A stretch of 14,515 nt of DNA from Candidatus Competibacteraceae bacterium (GTDB taxonomy: Bacteria; Pseudomonadota; Gammaproteobacteria; Competibacterales; Competibacteraceae), in NCBI GenBank assembly GCA_020444985.1, contig JAGRHK010000009.1:1-14515 (forward strand), in the 5' to 3' direction. Numbering within the stretch: position 1 is the stretch's first letter; each line of letters opens with the position of its first letter. Position numbers and translations under genes: made by a program. Positions 1-5,088 of the stretch are shown piece by piece. The notes below the pieces were generated by a model. That model saw only the letters and a program-made list of their open reading frames with translations, ran no database searches and was not told the DNA's origin.

Positions 1-2
1 AG

Positions 3-506
3 AATCGTCCCGGTTTGCAAGCGGCCGTGCAGGCCTGCGCATCCGGCGATGTGCTGGTGGTCTATGCCCTGTCGCGCTTGTCCCGCAGTGTGCGCGATAC
101 CTTGGATCTCAGCGAACAACTCACGCGCGCCGGAGTGGGTCTGGTATCGCTATCGGAAAAGATCGATACCACCAGCGCGGCGGGCAAGATGGTCTTTCGC
201 ATGCTCAGCGTCCTGGCGGAATTCGAGCGCGATCAAATCATCGAGCGCGTGAAATTGGGCATGGCCCACAAGAAAGCGCGCGGCGGCCGGGTCGGCACCC
301 TTCCCTATGGCTACCGCCTGGCGGCGGATGGCGTAACCTTGATCGAGGACGCGCCCGAGCAACGCATCCGAACGCGCGTGCGTCAGGATCGTCAGGCCGG
401 GTATTCGCTGCGCGCTATCGTGGCGCGGCTTCAGGAGAGCGGCGAAGTCGCCCGCTCCGGCCGACCGTTTCAGCTGACCCAAGTGGCGCGGATACTTAAA
501 GACTGA
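3..506 (+). CDS. Small serine recombinase (resolvase/invertase family), 5' end missing
   Basis: The open frame enters from the left edge and encodes the rest of a resolvase-type catalytic domain followed by a short DNA-binding tail. Visible family blocks are GDVLVVYALSRLSRSVRDTL (the Arg-rich active-site segment R-L-S-R-S), the S-E-K-I-D-T-T-S-A-A-G-K segment, and LAEFERDQIIERVKLG, which starts the long E-helix of serine recombinases. The nucleophilic serine should lie upstream, outside the window. After the helix comes G-T-L-P-Y-G-Y-R, then a compact helix-turn-helix-like end (YSLRAIVARLQESGEV, then QLTQVARIL), so it is a small recombinase, not a large integrase with a long C-terminal part. 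It belongs to the mobile debris that fills the first 2.8 kb. It is not a tyrosine recombinase and therefore not the integrase of the cassette array further right. Confidence 0.9.
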   Translation, partial: NRPGLQAAVQACASGDVLVVYALSRLSRSVRDTLDLSEQLTRAGVGLVSLSEKIDTTSAAGKMVFRMLSVLAEFERDQIIERVKLGMAHKKARGGRVGTLPYGYRLAADGVTLIEDAPEQRIRTRVRQDRQAGYSLRAIVARLQESGEVARSGRPFQLTQVARILKD

Positions 507-559
507 GAAGCAGCGGGCGCCACGCATCGGTTCCGGTCACCCGGACGCGGACTCCCGCT

Positions 560-581
560 CACACCTTATATATAAGGTGTG
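560..581. repeat. Perfect 22-bp palindrome, possible recombinase or operator site
   Basis: Each half reads cacaccttata, and the other half is its exact reverse complement, giving an AT-rich TATATA centre with AT as the central dinucleotide. It lies 54 bases after the serine recombinase stop. Serine recombinase crossover sites are short inverted repeats with a 2-bp central overlap, often AT, so a res/crossover site is possible. A repressor operator is equally possible. Assignment is inference. Confidence 0.5.
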
Positions 582-676
582 GCGCACACCGCTCGTTTTT
601 CAAGGCGCTGCATACTGGTTCGTCGTCGACGGATACCCGACCGCCATCGGAACGACCGCAGAATCGGCTCCCGCAT

Positions 677-714
677 CCATCGGGGACACGGAACGTTCCG
701 GGCATCCCCGATGG
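677..714. repeat. Long two-step hairpin
   Basis: The outer stem pairs ccatcgggga (677-686) with tccccgatgg (705-714) without mismatch. Nested inside is a perfect 12-bp palindrome, cggaacgttccg (689-700). No T-run follows, so it is not a typical intrinsic terminator. It may be a mobile-element end or a protein-binding structure. Confidence 0.5.
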
Positions 715-733
715 ACGCTGAGTAAACGCTGCG

Positions 734-763
734 TCGCCCGTGGACGCGGCGCGCATCTTCAGC
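734..763 (+). repeat. Left copy of imperfect direct repeat flanking rpn
   Basis: The 16 bases tcgcccgtggacgcgg at 734-749 recur exactly at 1941-1956, and the following 14 bases match with four transitions only (c/t, c/t, c/t, g/a). A weaker match continues to a shared accggaag. The two copies bracket the Rpn-type nuclease gene. Confidence 0.55.
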
Positions 764-879
764 GACCGGAAGAACGCGGATGCGCGCGTGATAAGCATCT
801 CAAGTCCCGCCCGCGACGCCTTGAACCGATTTCGGCCCCAAAGGATGGCCCAGGCCGCAAGAAAGCGTCCACTCCGCGC

Positions 880-1926
880 ATGCACGATGCCCGCTATAAA
901 CTCCTGTTCTCCCACGCCGAAAGGGTCGAAGACCTGTTGCGGGGCTTTGTGCCGCACGCCTGGGTGCAGGCCCTGGACTTCTCCACGCTGGAGAAGGTCA
1001 ACGCCAGCTACGTGACCGATGACCTGCGTGACCGTCACGATGATGTCGTCTGGCGAGTGCGCTTTCAGGAGCATTGGCTATATGTGTATCTGCTGCTGGA
1101 ATTCCAATCTACGGTGGATCGTTTCATGGCAGTGCGGATTCTCAGCGACACCGGATTGCTCTATCAGGACTTGATTCGCAGCCAATCGCTGTACCAGGAT
1201 CGCTTACCGCCCGTCTTGCCCATCGTGCTCTACAATGGCGAAACGCGCTGGAAAGCGGCGGTCGAACTGTCGGAACTGCTCCATCCCGCCCCTCAGGAAT
1301 TGCAGGTCTATCAGCCCCAACAGCGCTACCTGCTCTTGGATGAAGGCGCCTACCCGGAATCCTCTCTGCTCCCGGTACGCAATTGGGTGGCTGCGGTCTT
1401 TCGCCTGGAAAACAGCCGCAACGCCGAAAACCTCCTGGCGGTCGTCACCGCCTTACTGAACGGGCTCCAAGCGCCGCAACAAGCCGGTTTGCGTCGCAGC
1501 TTCACCCTCTGGATCCAGCGCGTGATCCTCGCCGGCACCAACGATATTTCCCGTGAACCCCTGATCGAACTGGAAGAGGTACACACCATGCTTGCGCAAC
1601 GGGTACAACAATGGCAACAGGAGTGGCGCGCCGAAGGATTGGCTGAAGGGCGGGCTGAAGGCCGGACGGAAGGCCGGACAGAAGGCCGGATAGAAGGGCT
1701 TGCCGAAGGACTAGAGAAAGGATTGGAGAAAGGACTCCAAAATGAGCGTTCAACGCTGCTTCGGATGGTCCATCTACGCTTTGGCGCAGAAACCGCCACC
1801 GCTTTGACGCCACGGCTGGAGCGCGTGACCGACCCCGAGCAACTGACCCAAATCGGCGAGTGGATCATCCTCTGCGCGACGGGCGCAGAGTTGTTGGAGC
1901 GCACGCGGGTTGCTATCCCCCATTAG
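880..1926 (+). CDS. Rpn family recombination-promoting nuclease / putative transposase (YhgA-like)
   Basis: A 348-aa protein. The start was chosen at ATG 880 because the family homology begins there (MHDARYKLLFSHAERVEDLL); the frame is open back to 577 but those 101 residues look non-coding. The N-terminal PD-(D/E)XK-type nuclease domain (about 1-230) shows the acidic pair D54-D55 in RDRHDDVVWRV and the E-x-Q motif in LLLEFQSTVD (E74, Q76), then LPPVLPIVLYNG, all typical of the Rpn/transposase_31 group. Known Rpn proteins are Mg/Ca-dependent DNA endonucleases that stimulate RecA-independent recombination, often annotated as transposases. Residues 251-285 form nine tetrapeptide units of the type xxEG/xEKG, encoded by 12-bp DNA repeats, followed by a C-terminal domain around LLRMVHLRFG. 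The gene appears intact, has only a weak ribosome-binding site, and is bracketed by an imperfect direct repeat. Confidence 0.9.
   Translation: MHDARYKLLFSHAERVEDLLRGFVPHAWVQALDFSTLEKVNASYVTDDLRDRHDDVVWRVRFQEHWLYVYLLLEFQSTVDRFMAVRILSDTGLLYQDLIRSQSLYQDRLPPVLPIVLYNGETRWKAAVELSELLHPAPQELQVYQPQQRYLLLDEGAYPESSLLPVRNWVAAVFRLENSRNAENLLAVVTALLNGLQAPQQAGLRRSFTLWIQRVILAGTNDISREPLIELEEVHTMLAQRVQQWQQEWRAEGLAEGRAEGRTEGRTEGRIEGLAEGLEKGLEKGLQNERSTLLRMVHLRFGAETATALTPRLERVTDPEQLTQIGEWIILCATGAELLERTRVAIPH
1630..1734 (+). repeat. 12-bp tandem repeats coding xxEG units in Rpn
   Basis: Nine 12-base units give repeats such as R-T-E-G, R-I-E-G, L-A-E-G and L-E-K-G. The central units share gaaggccgga almost exactly. 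Such arrays are common in Rpn proteins and vary in copy number between paralogues; the repeat is coding and in frame. Confidence 0.8.
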
Positions 1927-1940
1927 CAAACCTGTTCACC

Positions 1941-1970
1941 TCGCCCGTGGACGCGGTGCGTATTTTCAAC
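1941..1970 (+). repeat. Right copy of imperfect direct repeat flanking rpn
   Basis: Partner of the copy at 734-763: 16 identical bases, then four transitions in the next 14. It starts 15 bases after the Rpn stop codon. The spacing suggests that the nuclease gene arrived, or was duplicated, with its flanks. Confidence 0.55.
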
Positions 1971-2060
1971 GGTTGCCACCGGAAGCTGCCTGTATGCGAC
2001 CGCCACCCAGTTTCCACAGCGTGGCCGAGCGTGTTCGACGTCCTCTGGGGCACGCACCCG

Positions 2061-2168
2061 GTGCGCTTTGAAATTATTAACGATAATAAAGTAAAGAAAG
2101 AATTTCAGGTTTTACCCCGACGTTGGGTCGTTGAAAGGACCTTCGCTTGGTTCGGGAGGTCTCAACAG
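2061..2168 (+). pseudogene. C-terminal remnant of an IS5-family transposase
   Basis: The frame reads VRFEIINDNKVKKEFQVLPR followed by RWVVERTFAWFGR. The string F-x-V-L-P-R-R-W-V-V-E-R-T-F-A-W is the hallmark C-terminal block of IS5-family DDE transposases and carries the catalytic Glu. Only about 36 residues are recognisable: the upstream DD-containing part is absent, and downstream the sequence runs straight into the hairpin end of the IS200-like element. It is best read as a scrap left after deletion and later insertion. The frame upstream to 1860 is open but shows no transposase homology. Confidence 0.75.
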
Positions 2169-2176
2169 TTAAATCA

Positions 2177-2195
2177 CCCCCGGCAAAGCCGGGGG
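2177..2195. repeat. Terminal hairpin of the IS200-like element (tnpA 3' side)
   Basis: An 8-bp perfect stem (cccccggc/gccggggg) with a three-base loop aaa. Two further short hairpins with caa loops follow toward tnpA, one around 2207-2223 and one, gccgct-caa-agcggc, at 2237-2251. Three consecutive short-loop hairpins therefore separate the tnpA stop from the element end. Confidence 0.7.
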
Positions 2196-2261
2196 CTTAT
2201 GATATGAACTCCTCAAAGGGGTTATGAGCCAATGAGGCCGCTCAAAGCGGCAGGAGGACCG

Positions 2262-2692
2262 CTACATCCGAAATCTCATCGGATCATCGCGTTCTTCCTC
2301 ATCCTCCTGGTTCTTGATATAGGCGACGATGGTCGCCGCATCCAGTCCAACCGTCGATACAAAGTAACCCCGCGCCCAGAAACTTTCGCCGGTAAAATTC
2401 TCTCCTTACCCGAAAATTGACGCGCCATCATGATGGCGCTTTTACCCTTCAAATACCCAACCACATTGGATACGGCTAATTTGGGAGGTATCCTCACGCA
2501 CATATGCACATGATCCGGCTGCAAATGGCCCTCCATGATTTCAACTTCCTTATGCCCAGCTAACTCATGAAAAATGGCCCCTAACAGGACTCTGACCTGA
2601 CCATCAATCACTTTCTTCCGACGCTTTGGGATAAACACGACATGGTATTTACAATCCCACCGGGTATGACTCAAGCTTCGATACGCACTCAT
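2262..2692 (-). pseudogene. tnpA: IS200/IS605-family transposase TnpA, frameshifted
   Basis: The frame starts at ATG 2692 with SLSHTRWDCKYHVVFIPKRR and contains the HUH motif H61-V-H63 (LQPDHVHMCVRIPPK) and VVGYLKGKSAIMMARQF, all typical of TnpA, the Y1 transposase that cuts and joins single-stranded element ends. About residue 98 the frame is lost: the run gagagaattttacc lacks one A compared with the expected R-N-F-T-G. In the shifted frame the rest continues perfectly as FTGESFWARGYFVSTVG and then AAYIKNQ-like AYIKNQEDEE to a stop at 2262-2264. The lesion lies at about 2393-2400. The undisturbed frame ends at 2276 without the catalytic Tyr and Gln (AYIKNQ), so the product should be inactive unless a ribosomal shift repairs it. 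Confidence 0.85.
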
Positions 2693-2767
2693 GGCCGATT
2701 CGCCTCGGTTGTTGAAGGAACCGTGGAGAATTCAACCGACCGCCGTAACGGTCAAACCCATGAGAGT

Positions 2768-2786
2768 CCCCCGGCAGAGCCGGGGG
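2768..2786. repeat. Terminal hairpin of the IS200-like element (tnpA 5' side)
   Basis: Same 8-bp stem as the other end, with loop aga instead of aaa. A second hairpin, gaccg/cggtc, lies about 2736-2751 in front of the tnpA start, as expected for the leader structures that limit TnpA translation in IS200 elements. Confidence 0.65.
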
Positions 2787-2836
2787 TTTACCGAATTTAA
2801 TTAAATGTTGAGGTTGTAAGCTTTAGTTAAGCTATG

Positions 2837-2884
2837 GCGCTAACATGTGCGTCCGGCAGACGCTTCGTGCCCGCCCCGTTAGCC
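2837..2884 (+). repeat. attC-like site A (array start)
   Basis: The left core cgctaac (2838-2844) and the right core GTTAGCC (2878-2884) bracket an imperfect palindrome with an acg-ctt-cgt tip. At about 48 bp it is shorter than most attC sites and its internal pairing is poor, so it may be truncated. A further core-like gttaagc occurs just before it at 2826-2832. It precedes the BrnT-like cassette. Confidence 0.5.
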
Positions 2885-2925
2885 GTAAAGAAGACAAAAG
2901 GCACACGATGCGCTAGACTTCAAGG

Positions 2926-3207
2926 ATGAAAACCTTTGCATGGAATCTGGAGAAGAACGAGCTTCTCAAGGCAGAACGGGGCATTTCCTTTGAAGAGGTT
3001 GTGCTGAATATCCAGCTCGGGAATGAAGTCGATATCTTTGAACACCCGAACCAAGAACGGTATCCAGACCAACAAATCTCCGTTGTCGTCATTGAGGGCT
3101 ACGCCTACCTCGTTCCATTCGTTGAGAACGAGGAGGAAATCTTCCTGAAAACCATCATTCCCAGCCGCAAGGCTACTAAACAGTATCGTGGTAGTTCAGA
3201 TGAATAA
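2926..3207 (+). CDS. BrnT-like toxin of a type II toxin-antitoxin pair
   Basis: A 93-aa protein with the BrnT signature pattern: WNLEKNELLKAERGISFEEV near the N-terminus, then the HPNQERYPDQ segment, GYAYLVPFV and LKTIIPSRKATKQY at the end. BrnT proteins are small RelE-fold ribonucleases that inhibit translation and are held in check by a DNA-binding antitoxin encoded immediately downstream. Here the next gene starts inside the last codons (8-bp overlap), which argues for translational coupling. The pair fills one cassette between attC sites A and B. The sequence is more A-rich than the flanking chromosome. It appears intact. The exact family name (BrnT versus a related unnamed toxin) is less certain than the toxin role. 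Confidence 0.75.
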   Translation: MKTFAWNLEKNELLKAERGISFEEVVLNIQLGNEVDIFEHPNQERYPDQQISVVVIEGYAYLVPFVENEEEIFLKTIIPSRKATKQYRGSSDE

Positions 3208-3481
3208 GCTTGATTCTGAAGAAAAGGAAATCCTAGAAGCTTTTGAGAGTGGTCAACTCAAGCTGGCCAAAGAGGTATCCAAAAAAATCGCGGAGCATCA
3301 AAAATATGCCGAAGCAACCTTTAAGAAAGATGCTCGTATCAATATTCGCCTGTCTTCCAGGGATCTCAGGGCACTTCAAGCCCGCGCCCTAAAAGAAGGC
3401 ATTCCTTATCAAACGCTGGTGTCCAGCGTGCTCCATAAATTTGTGGATGGCCAACTTGTCGATAAAGCGGCTAACAAGTAG
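3200..3481 (+). CDS. Antitoxin partner (BrnA/CopG-like, ribbon-helix-helix)
   Basis: A 93-aa protein. ATG 3200 is preferred over GTG 3188 because family members begin M-N-K-L-D-x-E-E. Residues about 50-85 (KDARINIRLSSRDLRALQAR, then ALKEGIPYQTLVSSVLHKFV) fit a ribbon-helix-helix antitoxin: a short beta strand I-N-I-R-L-S followed by two helices with the G-I-P-Y-Q-T-L turn. Such proteins bind the toxin and autorepress the operon. The start overlaps the toxin stop by 8 bases. The last codons and stop (3479-3481) lie within attC site B, as is common in compact integron cassettes. Intact. Confidence 0.8.
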   Translation: MNKLDSEEKEILEAFESGQLKLAKEVSKKIAEHQKYAEATFKKDARINIRLSSRDLRALQARALKEGIPYQTLVSSVLHKFVDGQLVDKAANK

Positions 3482-3583
3482 TTCCAGCGGACCCCAAACT
3501 CCGCGCGGCTTTTTGCGCAATCCTTCGGCATTATTGCGCAAACGCTTCGCTACGTTTGGGGCCGCTGAACATGGGCGTTAGCT
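3469..3583 (+). repeat. attC site B (long, 115 bp)
   Basis: Left core ggctaac (3469-3475) and right core GTTAGCT (3577-3583). Inside, gttccagcgg (about 3481-3490) opposes ccgctgaac (about 3562-3570): the two arms are complementary except for one extra base in the left arm, the extrahelical-base pattern that orients attC recombination. Pairing continues through accccaaac/gtttgggg. The centre contains two copies of ttgcgcaa around aatccttcggcatt. This is the clearest attC in the window. Confidence 0.85.
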
Positions 3584-3617
3584 GCAAAAGACTGGCAATT
3601 CACTGTGTAATCAAGTA

Positions 3618-4083
3618 ATGAAACCAAAGGTCTACATCGAATCATCAGTTGTCAGCTACCTCACGGCTCGTCCGAGTAATGATCTGGTCAAGGCTGCCCG
3701 TCAAGCAATAACCGAGGCATGGTGGACTGACAATTTTCATCATTACGCTGTTTACGTATCAAAGTTAGTAGAGCAAGAAATTGCGCAATGTCACCCAGAA
3801 GCGGCTTCTAAACGATTGTCAGTAACAGAAAAAATTCCAAATCTAAGCATTTAGCAATAGCAGAACAACTCTTGTTCATGAAAGCTGTGCCATTAAATAG
3901 CGCAGAAGATGCTTTGCATATTGGGATTGCTGCGGCCAACGGTGTTGAATTCCTCCTCACCTGGAATTTTAGGCACATCAACAATGCAACTACAAAGGCA
4001 GCAATTCGGCGTATCATTGAAGAGGGTTGGGCTATCAATGCCTAGAGCTTTGTTCACCTGAAGAATTGAGGCGAATATCATGA
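3618..4083 (+). pseudogene. PIN-domain (VapC-like) toxin, broken by frameshifts
   Basis: Three consecutive frames together give a PIN-domain toxin. Frame one from ATG 3618 reads MKPKVYIESSVVSYLTARPS and EAWWTDNFHHYAVYVSKLVE, then stops at 3854. A second frame continues LAIAEQLLFMKAVPLNSAED and ALHIGIAAANGVEFLLTWNF with RHINNA, the conserved D-A-L-H-I-A and L-T-W-N-F-x-H-I-N-N-A blocks of this family. A third frame ends C-L-E-L-C-S-P-E-E-L before the TGA at 4081-4083. The first junction (about 3838-3850) also seems to have lost several codons; the second lies near 4030-4045. PIN toxins are RNases; with these lesions no full-length product is expected. The stop overlaps the next gene's ATG (ATGA). 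Confidence 0.85.
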
Positions 4084-4256
4084 TCGAAGATCCTGTAGTC
4101 GAAGAAATTCGAAAATATCGCGCGGAGCATGCTGCGCACTACGGAAACGATTTAAATAAAATTTGTGAGGCACTCAGAGAACAAGAAAAGAAATCCAAAA
4201 AAGAATTTGTTAATTTCGGTCCTCGGTTATTACAGCTAAAGCGGTATGGCAGCTAG
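4080..4256 (+). CDS. Small antitoxin-like protein downstream of the PIN toxin
   Basis: A 58-aa frame: MIEDPVVEEIRKYRAEHAAH followed by YGNDLNKICEALREQEKKSK and a basic end. It resembles small partners found next to PIN-domain toxins, with the pattern D-P-[IV]-V-x-E-[IV]-R, R-x-x-H-A, then a D-L-x-x-I helix and a lysine-rich segment. ATG 4080 overlaps the toxin's stop as ATGA, so it was translationally coupled to the toxin. Its TAG stop (4254-4256) is part of attC site C, a typical cassette arrangement. Unlike its partner it is undamaged. The antitoxin function is inferred from position and resemblance; no DNA-binding fold can be recognised with confidence. Confidence 0.7.
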   Translation: MIEDPVVEEIRKYRAEHAAHYGNDLNKICEALREQEKKSKKEFVNFGPRLLQLKRYGS

Positions 4257-4337
4257 CAAACGCATACACACGGACAAAATTAACCTGCGCTGCTTCGCTC
4301 TGCAGGTTAATTTTTCCAGTGATGCGAGGCGTTAGCG
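4251..4337 (+). repeat. attC site C (87 bp)
   Basis: Left core agctagc (4251-4257, one base away from the usual gctaac) and right core GTTAGCG (4331-4337). The inner arms aaaattaacctgc and gcaggttaattttt are complementary over 13 bases around a ctgcttcgct centre. The outer arms pair imperfectly, as in other attC sites. It separates the PIN/antitoxin cassette from the HigBA cassette. Confidence 0.8.
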
Positions 4338-4357
4338 CAAAACAGAACAACAAGTAT

Positions 4358-4399
4358 CGTGAACTGTAGTTGACGGTCTATCATGCGTGAACTAAAGTT
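4358..4399 (+). promoter_or_regulatory. higBA promoter with two operator-like repeats
   Basis: A -35 element ttgacg (4370-4375) and a -10 element taaagt (4393-4398) are 17 bases apart. Two near-identical 14-mers, cgtgaactgtagtt (4358-4371) and cgtgaactaaagtt (4386-4399), lie 28 bases apart. Each contains a gaact-NN-agtt dyad; the first covers the -35 edge and the second the -10. That layout fits autorepression by HigA. The predicted transcription start is at or beside the higB ATG. Confidence 0.6.
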
Positions 4400-4404
4400 C
4401 AAAT

Positions 4405-4701
4405 ATGATAGGAATCCGAAAAACCGAGATATTCACCGAATGGTTTGATGGCTTAAAAGACCGTCGAGCTAAAGCGCGAATCCAAGCGCGTATCGACAGA
4501 GTGGAAATGGGTAATTTCGGTGATGTGGCTCCAGTAGGTGAAGGCGTAAGTGAATTACGTATCTTCTACGGCTCAGGCTATAGAGTATATTTTATACAGC
4601 GTGGCTTGGTTGTAGTCATACTTCTATCTGGCGGTGATAAGAGTAACCAAACCTCAGATATCGCACGTGCCAAAGAAATCGCCAAGCTGATTGAGGATTA
4701 A
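4405..4701 (+). CDS. higB: HigB/RelE-type toxin (addiction module killer protein)
   Basis: A 98-aa protein with the full pattern of the Gp49/HigB-like killer family: I-R-K-T-E-I-F-T-E-W-F-D near the start, then R-A-K-A-R-I-Q-A-R-I-D-R, GNFGDVAPVGEGVSELRIFY and GSGYRVYF, then G-G-D-K-S-x-Q, and a helical end. Members are RelE-fold mRNA interferases that cut mRNA at the ribosome. The start at 4405 fits the family N-terminus; no Shine-Dalgarno sequence precedes it and the promoter -10 ends only 6 bases upstream, so the message may be leaderless. It is followed after 3 bases by its antitoxin. The toxin-first order is typical of HigBA. Intact; one cassette between attC sites C and D. Confidence 0.9.
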   Translation: MIGIRKTEIFTEWFDGLKDRRAKARIQARIDRVEMGNFGDVAPVGEGVSELRIFYGSGYRVYFIQRGLVVVILLSGGDKSNQTSDIARAKEIAKLIED

Positions 4702-4704
4702 AGT

Positions 4705-4998
4705 ATGGCCATTGCTACAACCCGTTGGGATTCAGCAGAGCATCTTAAAACAGAAGAAGATATTCAGTTGTATCTGGAAGCCTGTCTAGAAGAAGCGGGA
4801 GATGATTCTGCCTTTATTGTTCATGCGTTGGCTATCGTTGCCCGTGCAAGGAACATGACCCAACTTGCTAGAGACACGGGTTTGACTCGTGAAGGACTTT
4901 ATAAAGCATTATCTCCAGAAGGGAATCCTGCTTTCTCTACAGTAGCGAAAATCGCGAAGGCGTTGGGGTTCAAATTGACAGTCCAGCCTACTGTTTAA
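4705..4998 (+). CDS. higA: HigA-type antitoxin (addiction module antidote protein)
   Basis: A 97-aa protein matching the addiction-module antidote family: W-D-S-A-E-H-L-K-T-E-E-D-I and YLEACLEEAGDD form the toxin-binding N-terminal part, then an HTH of Cro/C1 type at about 46-90 (NMTQLARDTGLTREGLYKAL, SPEGNPAFSTVAKIAKALGF). The protein should neutralise HigB by direct binding and repress the operon at the repeats upstream of higB. A gagg motif at 4693-4696 stands 8 bases before the ATG. The stop precedes attC site D by about ten bases. Intact. Confidence 0.92.
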   Translation: MAIATTRWDSAEHLKTEEDIQLYLEACLEEAGDDSAFIVHALAIVARARNMTQLARDTGLTREGLYKALSPEGNPAFSTVAKIAKALGFKLTVQPTV

Positions 4999-5008
4999 AA
5001 TCATCAGA

Positions 5009-5065
5009 GCGCTAAAAAACCATCCAGCAGTGCACGCCTTTGGCGTGTCCATTGAATGGTTAGCT
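5009..5065 (+). repeat. attC site D (short, 57 bp)
   Basis: Left core around gcgctaa (5009-5015) and right core GTTAGCT (5059-5065). The central stem cacgcc-ttt-ggcgtg is perfect, and the outer arms ccatccagcag and ttgaatgg pair partly with extra bases on the left arm. The length is at the lower end for attC sites. It lies between the HigBA and nuclease-fold cassettes. Confidence 0.75.
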
Positions 5066-5088
5066 TTGTCTTTTTCACAGGTAAAATC

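Larger units (their letters stand above)
507..879. other. Gene-free gap with palindrome and hairpin
   Basis: No convincing gene is seen here. The plus-strand frame open from 577 is a 5' extension of the Rpn gene without family resemblance, and the minus-strand frame is compositional. The gap holds a perfect 22-bp palindrome (560-581), a long hairpin (677-714) and the left copy of an imperfect direct repeat (734-763) whose partner lies just after the Rpn gene. Confidence 0.6.
2171..2795 (-). mobile_element. IS200/IS605-type element (tnpA only), degraded
   Basis: A minus-strand Y1 transposase reading frame lies between two nearly identical hairpins: cccccggc-aaa-gccggggg at 2177-2195 and the same stem with loop aga at 2768-2786. 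IS200-group elements lack terminal inverted repeats and instead carry subterminal hairpins recognised by TnpA as single strands, which fits. The total size of about 0.6-0.7 kb also fits a tnpA-only IS200. Exact cleavage points cannot be fixed from one copy, so the boundaries are approximate. The left side abuts the IS5 scrap and the right side the cassette array. Confidence 0.75.

Noticed and set aside
3..506. Serine recombinase as the integrase of the cassette array
   Set aside because: Integron integrases are tyrosine recombinases; this one has the serine-recombinase E-helix and R-L-S-R-S block.
577..879. 101-residue N-terminal extension of the Rpn gene
   Set aside because: The frame is open but shows no family resemblance and crosses the 677-714 hairpin; the protein family begins at the ATG at 880.
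559..1074. Minus-strand open frame opposite the start of rpn
   Set aside because: It is antisense to conserved Rpn coding sequence and to a hairpin, with no recognisable domain.
1630..1734. Short regularly spaced repeats as a CRISPR array
   Set aside because: Units are 12 bp, contiguous, in frame and encode xxEG repeats typical of Rpn proteins; there are no spacers.
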